The position numbers and the translations under genes were made by a program. From Flectonema sp. DT1601 (Eukaryota; Euglenozoa; Diplonemea; Diplonemida; Diplonemidae): 64,000 nt of DNA. The notes under the pieces were generated by a model. The model was not told the origin of the DNA. It saw nothing but the letters and a program-made list of their open reading frames with translations, and did not search any database. Of the stretch, positions 11,111 to 20,391 are shown piece after piece; position 1 is the stretch's first letter; the number at the start of each line of letters is the position of its first letter. The stretch spans positions 806,001 through 870,000 of the forward strand of contig OZ025792.1 of NCBI GenBank assembly GCA_964019425.1. The letters are read 5' to 3'.

Positions 11111-11754
11111 CCGAGATAGTGAAAACAAATAATAAATAAATAAATTCTTCTGCTGTTCCATAATACACTGCAGAATACGTAGTTTCAGGCCTTAATCTTA
11201 TACTACTTGTCCCTTTTTAGGCTTTCATCAGTAAGTTCTAAGGGACTTCATTCTATGTTGAAGTTGCTATCGTTCAAAGATAAAAATCCATCGGAGCTCG
11301 CCAGGATAGGGCTAGCAATGTTTATTTGCTTTTGCTCAATTTGAATTTTTGACGTCTGGTCGTTTCACTATTACAGTCGAGTTATTAGATGAGTCGTCAT
11401 CCAATTTGCGTTTTACTTTATCTTCGCATACCATCAAAGGTCCTATATTCGCAGGTGTCATTGTAACCGGTTAGATAACGACAGGTGGAACGGTTAACCA
11501 CCCATGAGTCCCCAATACTACGACTTGGCTAATCAAACACCTCCAAATACTTAAGTTATCCGTTGCAATAACTTTGCCATCCTGATTAAGCACCTGTGTA
11601 ATTAGAGTGGGTGAGAACGAGAATATTTTTTTAGGATAATAAACCAATGAGAATCTTCTCAGAAAAAAAGATTAGAATTACGAAAAAGTAATTGGGTAAA
11701 TGAAAATCAAGACATTAACGAACATAAAATCCTATGAAACGAAACTGTAGCAAT
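11111..11754. other. Spacer between the RT relic and the gene array, no gene seen
   Basis: No convincing reading frame is present on either strand. The right end is the 3' flank of the IQ-motif gene that terminates at 11755. Some of this interval may be further decayed mobile sequence, but nothing could be assigned. Confidence 0.45.
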
Positions 11755-14363
11755 CTATGCAATCCACTCCTTTCTTCGAGAGGCAGAAAGAGGTTTTAGT
11801 GTATTTGACCTGAATTGCCTGATAGGTTGTGCGTGTAATCGGAGGTTGGCAGAACATACGAAATTACAACTAGAATTGTTAGAAAAGCCTCCGTGGATGA
11901 CATTACTCTGGGGCTTGGGGTCAATGAGGACAGTTCCCCAGGAAGTTTGATAACAACCAACTGGTGACATTGACTCAGAACAGCTTAATGGAGAAGATCT
12001 TACTGCAACCATTTCAAGTGATGGCGAGGGAAAATCGGGAACTGGTGACGCTGGCTGTTCAGTGTTGCGTTTCTTCGGAACAAACCTGCGAGGGGCTGGA
12101 CTCCTGTATGGTTTTGCGGAAGCCAATATCTCTGCAGTAAGAGATTGGTTCCTACTGATAGTCGACTTCCGTACACGGGGTCCAAAAAAAGAATCCAACA
12201 AGCTGCTACTCACTGACAGCTCATCGTCTGCAACTACCTGCATCGGAGTTCCCGATATTACATTAGGAGGGGATTCGATTGCTTGTAACGCATTACTTTT
12301 TTTCCTGCTCCTCCGAAGAGGCTTCAAGTCAGATCGATCGTATACTCTCAGAGATAATAACCAGTCTCGGACATTAACACAATCCGCTGTACTTCTTGTC
12401 ATTTGAATTGCTTGCTTATGAGCCACATGAAGAGAAGACAAAACAGGCAATTGCCACTGACGGTTTGTTTCGTCAACAGTGCGGTTAATGACCGGATTTT
12501 TGAAATCTCCATTTCCGAGTGAAAAGATGTCACCGTTACTGCTGCTTGCACCGTTGCACTGATTAGTCCAATTTAGTTGCTTGTTAGTGTCTGTACCATC
12601 AGCAGCTGCAGCGTAGGCCATGCGAATAACGTCTGAAACAAGGCGAGGAGACGGAGGGTCAGAATCAGAATCAGCTAAGCTACTTGTTTGTGAAGCAACT
12701 CCATCTAATCGCCTTGTGTTCCACCATTTGTTCTTATCGAATACGACATCTTTATTATGAAGTATTTGAAGATGATTTAGTGTTTTATTAGCCATCGCAC
12801 ACTTCGGAGGTATGTATTCCCCAATTCGCATTTGGTGTAGTTTGTGCATTTGGTCTCTCAACTGCCGCTCCCTTCTTACCAGCGCATTTTCTCGTAATAC
12901 CTTTTGAAGAAGTCCCCAAACAGAGTTTCGGAAATAATAACCTTTCCACAAAGATTGTATGCTGGACGCCGACGTAAAAACTCGCTGCAAGTACGATTCC
13001 AATTCCCTCGTTCTCTTTCGAAGCTTCATTTTTCTGTACCATCTTTGAATTACTCGCGGTGCTCCACACATCAGTGACGTGCTCCATTGCTTCTCTCTCC
13101 TTTTTACTGACCGATACCAGGCTTGTATTTTTATACATGCACTTATTGTTCTCCTATAGTGTCTTAAGTTAGCATAGTGAATCCTTCCCTTCATCCCCCT
13201 GTAGATTCTTTGGATTCTTAGCGCCGCTTGTCGACGAACGCGATTTCCTTTCTTAACAGATTGCCTAAACTTGTAGAGGAATAGTATTGCGTATTTCTGT
13301 TCCAGAATTCGTACTTGCGCCTGAATCAGATCAGTGTCAGTATGTTCCACTAACGGGGAGTCCTTCCGAGTTACTTTTAACAATTCGAACCTTTGTCTCG
13401 CTAAATATCCTCTCCAGACGCGTTGAATGCCTATCACTGCGCAAGTCGCAATTTGCCGTGTCCTTTGCTCTCGTGTTTTCCTGTTTTGTTGGTCTAATTT
13501 TTTACAAGTGGCTTTGAGTAATAACAACTACTTGTTCTTTTGTGAATTTAGAACTTAGAATGAAATACCTCCGAGCTACTTTGACCTCAATAACGTGCCG
13601 CAGCCAGCGTGTTATTTTATAAGCAGATAACGAGCGCCTTTTCCGAACACGTTCACGATAACCTCGAAAGACTCGCTGGACTTCAACAGATGCAACGTGT
13701 TGCTCGAGACCCAATAAGCAACCTCGCCGAGCTCGTATTTCCTCTTCAACGATCACTAGTCTTGCCGCAGTCTCGACGCTGCTCACAGTGAATGAAAACG
13801 GACGTGATTCCCAAAGCTGTTATAATATTGCGTTAATCAATGCGGACTACAGAAATGTAAATAAATAGCAAATAACAAACCAGAGTCAGCGACGGTAACC
13901 TACTCTCCTGTATGAGTTCCATTGCCATCATAAGTGTCGGATGATCAGTTCGATTACAAGAGTTGATGAGGGCTGACGTTCTTAAGTTCGGACTGTCAAC
14001 GGAGCTGATCAGCAACCCAAGAAATGTATTGCTGTCATCCTCTTCTCGTTGTTGTTGTTGTTGTTGTTGTTGTTGTTGCTGATGCAGCTGCTGCTGTGTC
14101 GGATTTATTGGAATCGGTTCTCCTGTTTCATGTTTGGTGTTACTGTCTAATCCTTCACCCCCCCTATCGGAATCGTTTTTAGGTTCGCTACGTACAGCTT
14201 GTTGCGCATCTTCATCATCCAAGTCATCTCCGTCTGCTAACTGCGAGTCAGGAAATGTTCCGACATCATCATCAACTTCTTCTACATCCCCATCATCCAG
14301 TTGAGAGTCAGGAAAAGTTTCATTGTCGTCATTTTCTTCCTGATCCTGCTCGGCATCAGTCAT
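11755..14363 (-). CDS. IQ-motif protein with acidic, polyglutamine N-terminus (3 exons)
   Basis: The predicted protein is 818 residues from three exons: 14363-13881, 13816-13569 and 13480-11755. The introns (64 and 88 nt) start GTTTGT and GTATTT and end AACAG, and the total coding length is a multiple of three. The N-terminal 110 residues are acidic, with a duplicated TFPDSQL(D/A)DGD unit and a run of 11 glutamines. From about residue 190, at least six IQ motifs follow (VQRVFRGYRERVRKR, IQRVWRGYLARQR, IQRIYRGMKGR and others), which typically bind calmodulin or EF-hand light chains. There is no motor or kinase domain. The tail is Ser/Pro-rich. A cytoskeletal or flagellar calmodulin-binding scaffold is likely but inferred. 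It is the last gene of the array before the strand switch. Confidence 0.8.
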
Positions 14364-14373
14364 TCTGAACCGA

Positions 14374-14398
14374 CTGTCATAAAAAACATAAAACCCTT
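14374..14398 (-). promoter_or_regulatory. Putative trans-splice acceptor of the IQ-motif gene
   Basis: On the minus strand, TTTTATGTTTTTTATGACAG ends at 14374, 10 bases before the start codon. A second AG lies 2 bases before the ATG. The short distance and the pyrimidine tract fit a spliced-leader addition site. Confidence 0.5.
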
Positions 14399-14466
14399 TC
14401 CAGTAAACAACAAAAACAGAAAACCGGGCAACATGTCTACTGGGAACAGTAGGCGAGACATTACAC

Positions 14467-17316
14467 TCAAATTAAAGGGAACATTCCCGTACCGAGTGTA
14501 TTAGACGAGTGCTCACGTTTGTCTGGTAGCTTCTTGAGTCTATCAAATATACTCATCAACCCCTCAGGCATCTCTTCTTCATTATTAGTTGGAACTTCTC
14601 CTTCTGCAGGGATACGTCGGAGGAGCTTATGGAGCCTCTTAGCAGAATCAATTTCGCTGTGTTTTGGTTTGGGAAGGTTGCTGACGGGTTCTTGTTGCTG
14701 TACTCTTTGCTGCTTCAAGAGATTACCACCTTGTTGTTGAAGTTGTTGCTGTTGTTGTAATTTCTGTACTACTCCAGCTAAGCTGGTTGGGTTCTCTTCA
14801 GCAGCAACACAATTTACGAATGTGGCTTCGCGTGCATTGTGAATTGCATCGCGCTTTGCTTCCTGCCGACCCGCCTTTCGACTAGCAGCGTCTCGTTGTC
14901 GAGTAATAAAAGCATCTTCAACAACATCTGCTACATTCCCACTTGCTATTCGTACGGCTTTCAACTTTTGTGCAACAGTCATGAATTGAGGAAATAGGAG
15001 ACTTCCTGGTGTCTTTTTAGATACCTTTGCCATCTCTTGAAGAGAACCCAGGCATGCTTTCAGAAGATACTCGGGAGGGTCAAACTCGGTAGGCTCATGA
15101 GGTGTCTCTTCAGTGATATGAAATGAAGTCAGCAACGGACCTAAGTAACGAATTATTTCCCCAAAGTACTTTTGGATTGCCAACGCTTCTGATATAACTC
15201 CCTCAGATCCGACATTTTCAGTTGATGACAAAAAGAACGCGAGCGATGTTGTTGGAGCATTTGAGGTGACAGGTTCCGGAGGTGCATCTGCTGGTTGCTG
15301 GTCAGGTAATTCCTCATCCACGCTTGCGTCAGTTGAAGAATCCAACTCGTCAGTTTGTGTTGTGACTGAGCAGTTAATCGGAGAGATGATCTCTTCTGGA
15401 GAGTCTGTTTGAATTTGAACATCGATAAGAGTTGCTGGTGTTTTTATTTCTTCTCTAAGAGTGCTAACATCTACTAACATGGTATTCACTTGCTGGAGAA
15501 CAGTTCTTCTTAAAGTTCCCATTATACTTTGCAACTCCGACACGAACTCGTGAGCCTGCGTTGTAATTAAGGATCGATATTCTTTAACGCTAATACGATA
15601 ACTTGAAGTTCCAGAAGCGGCGCCATGTAACTCAACTGCAAGATTGTGAAACTTCTGAAGTCTGTCACTGACAGTCGAGTGAAACAGCGATGCGATGTAA
15701 TCAAGAACTTCATTTCCTGATAGCTCTGGTATCTCGGCGCTGAATTCCAACATTTGAAGCTGGTGATGTGCATCCGAGTCATTAAATGAATATCCTTCAC
15801 TATTAACATCTTCAATAAACATTAGTAGTCTTTCATAACGAGAGATGTGATTCGCCAGATACAATCCCGCCTTGAGTTGAGTACTCTTGGCATCTGATGC
15901 GACACTTTGTTCACGGGATTGGAGATCCTTGTCGCCATTAACGATGTCACAAAACTCTTCATTGTGGTTGTAGTCAGAGTTTCTCTTAACTTGTTTCGAT
16001 AACTCCATTTCGAGTTCTTCAATCTTCTCACTTGCCGTTACCAACTCCTTTTCCAAACGTTTTCTTTCAAAGGTCTCTCTTGCAAGTGAATTACTCAGAT
16101 CTTTCTGAATCTTCGATTGCGGGTCTTTACGAGCAGCCTTTGAAGCTTCTTCTTTCTCAAGTTTCTTAAGAACTCGAGCGAGGTCCTCCTCGACTTCGTT
16201 GCACTTCTTCGTTTGATTACTGCACTCCAATTTTATGTGATCAATCAATTCAGTAGTTTCTCTTTTGTATTGTTCTTCCCACAAATCACGTTCAGCCACA
16301 ACACTCGAGAGCTCGTATTCGAGTTTCTCATTGTTTTCAGTGCAATCCCTGAGATCCTTATCGAGAATTGTAATACGGTTAGTGAAGGTCTCTTGCAGCA
16401 GCGTCTTTTCTTCCTCAACGAGCCTTAACCGCTTGAGTCTGCTTTGCATCCAACACGCTACTCTCTGGGCCAGGTGATGGCTGGCTAAAAGTGCATCTTT
16501 TATTATTTGATTTGATGATACAAACTGTTCCTGTTTGTGACGTAAGACGATGACTTCTTGTTTGAGAGCTTCTTTATCGAGGAATACCTTTTTATCTGGC
16601 GGATCGTAGTAAGTTGTTAGAGAAGGATTAATCGAATGTTGTATTCGCATCGCTTTTATTAAATAAATGAGATCTGAAACAGGCATCGCTAGAGCGTCCC
16701 TGTCGTCTTCGCAAGACTGACGTTGCCAGTCAGATTCTTCCGAACTGTCTGACAACTCTTCCGGGTTGTCCTCCGGGCGTGGAAGATCTTCTCGTGATTT
16801 TTGAAGTAGCACGTTGGGACCGAATACGTCAGTTTCTGTTTCTTTACATAAGTTTATCTCTTCATCCATCCTCATTGCTTCCAACTTGTTGTCGATATCT
16901 AAACTTTGTTCTTCTAAGTCACTTAGTATAATATTTATAGTTGACATTACTCCATGTCCTCTGTGTTCCATCTCTCGCTGATATTTCACGAGTTTGTTCA
17001 TCTTTTTTAACGATTTTTTTAACACCACAGGAGGTGTGTTTTCGACTCCGCCGAGCGGCACATCATCGAACTTACTTGCGGTGTCAGACGCCAGCTTCTC
17101 GCACAGTAGTTTCAAATTTGATCTGCTCAAGTTAGATATGCTCCGTCGCATGTTCTTAAATCGTGATTTCGCTTTGCTGAGCGTCCTATTCAACCTGGCA
17201 GTGGATTTATCTGTTGAACTGTTGTCAGAAACGTCCTGCTGCTGATCCACATCTTCCAGCCAGCCATCGAAGTTGAACTCGCGGACTGGCTTTTGATTCG
17301 TACCCAACCTTGCCAT
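14467..17316 (-). CDS. Large coiled-coil protein, function unknown
   Basis: This is a single 949-residue exon. After a basic, serine-rich N-terminus (residues about 35-70), the protein is dominated by charged heptad-like helices: about 240-480 are strongly predicted coiled coil by eye, rich in Glu/Lys/Leu, including a stretch where EE, KK and LE pairs alternate. Residues 560-670 form a second helical block. The C-terminal third contains Ala/Arg-rich and Gln-rich segments (LQQQQQLQQQ). No catalytic domain was recognised. The start is preceded at 17330 by a TAACTTCAG acceptor, and a four-codon upstream open frame (ATG GCC ACA TAG) lies in the short leader, which could dampen translation. It sits 103 bp upstream of the IQ-motif gene. 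A cytoskeletal role is a guess. Confidence 0.8.
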   Translation of the reverse strand: MARLGTNQKPVREFNFDGWLEDVDQQQDVSDNSSTDKSTARLNRTLSKAKSRFKNMRRSISNLSRSNLKLLCEKLASDTASKFDDVPLGGVENTPPVVLKKSLKKMNKLVKYQREMEHRGHGVMSTINIILSDLEEQSLDIDNKLEAMRMDEEINLCKETETDVFGPNVLLQKSREDLPRPEDNPEELSDSSEESDWQRQSCEDDRDALAMPVSDLIYLIKAMRIQHSINPSLTTYYDPPDKKVFLDKEALKQEVIVLRHKQEQFVSSNQIIKDALLASHHLAQRVACWMQSRLKRLRLVEEEKTLLQETFTNRITILDKDLRDCTENNEKLEYELSSVVAERDLWEEQYKRETTELIDHIKLECSNQTKKCNEVEEDLARVLKKLEKEEASKAARKDPQSKIQKDLSNSLARETFERKRLEKELVTASEKIEELEMELSKQVKRNSDYNHNEEFCDIVNGDKDLQSREQSVASDAKSTQLKAGLYLANHISRYERLLMFIEDVNSEGYSFNDSDAHHQLQMLEFSAEIPELSGNEVLDYIASLFHSTVSDRLQKFHNLAVELHGAASGTSSYRISVKEYRSLITTQAHEFVSELQSIMGTLRRTVLQQVNTMLVDVSTLREEIKTPATLIDVQIQTDSPEEIISPINCSVTTQTDELDSSTDASVDEELPDQQPADAPPEPVTSNAPTTSLAFFLSSTENVGSEGVISEALAIQKYFGEIIRYLGPLLTSFHITEETPHEPTEFDPPEYLLKACLGSLQEMAKVSKKTPGSLLFPQFMTVAQKLKAVRIASGNVADVVEDAFITRQRDAASRKAGRQEAKRDAIHNAREATFVNCVAAEENPTSLAGVVQKLQQQQQLQQQGGNLLKQQRVQQQEPVSNLPKPKHSEIDSAKRLHKLLRRIPAEGEVPTNNEEEMPEGLMSIFDRLKKLPDKREHSSNTLGTGMFPLI

Positions 17317-17424
17317 CAGTTGATTCTATGTGGCCATGATTCTGAAGTTATGAAATTAAAGTTAGGAATTCCATAACAACTTATTAAGAAAACAACTCAA
17401 ACTACTAACTAATGTTATTAATAT

Positions 17425-18683
17425 TTAAGAACATCGTCTCGTAGGATTTGACGATTTTTTGATGAGAGTTGTTATCTCTCCATCGCTACCTTCAGAGTTC
17501 TGAGCGATGGCGAGCGCAGTATTCCCGTCGTTGTCGCAAATAGAAAGATCTGCATTTGATTTAATAAGAAGTTCGACCAGAGAAATATTATTTTGATAGC
17601 TAGTCGCCGTCGCAGTCCCGAAAGGGACTACTCCGACAACTTCAGCAGCGTAGTGTAGAGGAGTTCTGCCCATGTAGTCTTTGTCGTTGATAGAAATACC
17701 TTCACATTTTGTTAATAATGTTTTTACGAATCGAACAGAACCCTTTGTGAGGCTGCCACTGCAACTGCTATGAAGGGAGGTCCGCAGTGTATGAGGTACT
17801 TTAAAACACTCGTTTGTTCCATTTCTGAATGGATTATAAGAATACAAAACTGTTTTGAGACCACGCTTATCATTTTCCTCATCAAACCACTCGATTATCA
17901 ACTTCTCTATTTCAGATGACCATTGAGGTTGAGAAGCAAGCATCCACGGTTGAAGTATATCGTGCTCACGTGGTATAGACAAACCAAAAGTTGTGTCAAA
18001 ATAAAGTATTTCAGTATCACAATATGGATGTATAATAAGAACCCACTTGGAGATGTCAACTAGCGTTGGGAAATTATCAGGCGATCCAATAAAATATGAT
18101 TTTGATTTTATTTTGTTCTCAAACTGATACTCAAAGCTCCATCTACACTGCCTTGTGTCTGGTTCTCCAAGTGAGTTGCAAGCAGTTGAATAGGAATCCA
18201 TGTACACTACTCCCGATGTTATTTCTTCCGTCCCACTTGGTGATGAAATATCTATCCGAAAAGGTTCTTTCAGTTTGTTAATAAGTGGAATCACAATCGG
18301 TACTCCGGATTCTATTTCCCTTTTTACAACACGAACTGTTCGTCCTTTATCGTCGCTACCAAGTTCCTCTACACTACAGTTTTCTTTATCGTATATTGTG
18401 TATTTAATATCTACTTCCGCAGCCATTCTTGTCTCATCAGGACGCTTAACGCTCTTCGATGAAGGAACCAACACACTTTTCACATAGTCTTTTAGACTCA
18501 CCTCCTTTTCTCTATAAACCACGTAGCTCACAGTCATTGTTTTAGTGTAAGTAAGAGCGCATGGAAATGCACTTTCTAAAGAAAAGTTAATTGGGGTGGA
18601 AGCAGCGCAATGAAATATTAATTTAAGTTGACTTGTTTTCGTACTCACTTTGTAAGGAATAGAAATCAGACGCCTTGTTGTAC
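17425..18683 (-). CDS. Ankyrin-repeat protein, 5' end uncertain
   Basis: An open frame of about 418 codons ends in two or three ankyrin-like repeats: residues around DYMGRTPLHYAAEVVG and the SLVELLIKSNADLSICDNDGNTALAIA unit fit the consensus well. The N-terminal 300 residues, with a beta-rich feel (VSYVVYREKEVSLKDY), were not recognised. The first ATG in frame is at 18537, but the frame stays protein-like upstream to 18683. There a cis-type acceptor (CCAAACAG, AG at 18684-18685) suggests that a further 5' exon carries the true start; no such exon could be identified. The leader also contains an out-of-frame short upstream ATG. Ankyrin repeats mediate protein binding; the partner is unknown. 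Confidence 0.7.
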
Positions 18684-19176
18684 CTGTTTGGACGGATAAT
18701 TAATAAAATTGCTGAGCTGCTGACATGATTACCAGAATAATTAAGGACGGTAATCCAACAAAATTATTGGGTTGCAAAATTTGATCTAAAAAAAAAACAA
18801 ATAAACGAGGAGACTTAAATAATTTTACTCGCAACGAATTCTAACATAAAAAAATAGCAACCAAATAACAATTAGTGGATAAGGAGATTCAATGGTGATG
18901 TTATTTTTTTATCCGAAATAACACAACAGAACAAGCCGAAGCTGGCAAGAAGAGAGCAGGAGAAAACAAAGAGTAGAGCAGTGCAGAGTAGTGCACTCCG
19001 ACTAAACAATTCGGCAGCAGTACCTTCACAGATACTTGAAAGCCATAAAACAGAAGTAGCCAAAAGGATATTATTAAGAAAAGAAACCAGACTCAATTAA
19101 TAAGTGCGGCTACTGACATAAGGGGTCAGTCAAAAAATAGTTCGGAGAATCAAATAAAGTTGTGAAGGTCAGCACA
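18684..19176. other. Spacer, possibly with an unidentified 5' exon of the ankyrin gene
   Basis: On the minus strand a long T run ending in TTTTTTAG near 18787 could be a trans-splice acceptor for the ankyrin gene, followed by a short leader with a possible donor GTAATC. No start codon in a compatible frame was found. The rest shows no coding character. Confidence 0.35.
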
Positions 19177-20077
19177 CTACAGCACTGCACTGCTTGTGAA
19201 GTTACGAGCACACAACTCATTGAGTCGTGCATGTCTTTCAAGAATTGTGTCGGAAAGATGTTTCGCTCTATCTAAAACTAAATCACTACCATGGTTTATT
19301 ATCGCTGAGAGAGTACGAAGTCCAGGAGTTGAAGAATCTGAGTGTGGGAGAGACGTTGGTGGCAGTGGGTGTGCTTCTCTGACACCGTGTCTCCAGTCAG
19401 AAGGTCGATGCTCCCCCCAAGAGCCTCCTATGCTGAAGTCACTCATATCGGGGATCTCTTCTTCTTCTTCTTCTTCATCAAAAGATTCTAATTTCCAAGG
19501 TGGAACTGCTGGATTGTCACTCAACCCGCTAGCAGCTGCATCAACGTGAAAAGATGCCACCTTCTCTTCTCTAGTGGGTTCTTGATTCTTATTAGATCTT
19601 ATCCGCTCTGGGGATCGATACCTGCCAGTAGTTTTTAAATATCCGGCGTGAACATTCCTCTTCGATGCCATCTTCCATGGTCCCGCATCAATCGTCGTCC
19701 TCAATATCGGTTCAGGAACAGGTACTCCAGGTTCCGTGTTGAGGGAACCAGTGCTGACGAGGTATTTGTTTCTCGCTGATGTCGGTGTTCGAAAAGCTCT
19801 CCTGCTCTCACCAGCTTTCTGAAGATATTGAAAAGTCTGTTTTTTATGATTTGAAATTAAATGTTCTCAAAAAGAAAGCAGACAAAGAACAATAATTTCA
19901 TACCGAAGAATTAACACTACGGGACGTACTCGGGTTATCCCTTCGAGTGGGTGCATAGCGTTGGGGGGCCGTTGGCATTGAAGCGTTTATATTTAGTCCC
20001 CGCAGACTGCTTATTATCTCGTCATTCTGTACGCTCCTATTATGCAGGTAACTCCCCCGAGGAGGATATCGATTCAT
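19177..20077 (-). CDS. Disordered protein of unknown function (2 exons)
   Basis: Two exons, 20077-19904 and 19836-19177, are separated by a 67-nt intron with donor GTATGA and acceptor AAAAAACAG. The joined frame gives 277 residues. The protein is Pro/Ser/Arg-rich with an acidic cluster (SFDEEEEEEEIPD) and a short helical C-terminus (RAKHLSDTILERHARLNELC). No domain was recognised and most of it looks intrinsically disordered. The start codon lies 6 bases after an AATTTACAG acceptor, which strongly supports this start. It sits between the PDZ coiled-coil gene and the ankyrin gene in the minus-strand array. Confidence 0.7.
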
Positions 20078-20391
20078 TCCCTCCTGTAAATTAATTTTAA
20101 GTCCCCCGATAAACTATTCCTAACAGTGTTATGAGTCGTGTTGTTCTGTTCTTATTGTCTGATGGCTGTTGTGAAATAATTGTTTGACAGGTTGAGATGC
20201 TTATTTCTTAATATCACAAACCGAAATCCAAAAAGAAACTAAAAATTCTGTCTTTGACAGAATTGCGGTGAGGGCTCAACAAAACTATGCATATAAACTG
20301 AAGAACAAATATTTCCCACTTTGACAATAACATTTCTATTGCAATGCTTTCGTTGACTATTTCCAATCTGACGGGTGAATGATGAATTCTG
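20078..20391. other. Short spacer with a splice acceptor
   Basis: The interval between the PDZ protein gene and the disordered-protein gene contains the acceptor AAAATTAATTTACAG immediately before the next start codon and AT-rich 3' sequence of the preceding gene. No coding potential was seen. Confidence 0.5.
20084..20105 (-). promoter_or_regulatory. Putative trans-splice acceptor
   Basis: On the minus strand, TTAAAATTAATTTACAG ends at 20084, six bases upstream of the start codon at 20077. The TTAAT element could be the branch site. This fixes the start of the two-exon gene downstream. Confidence 0.5.
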
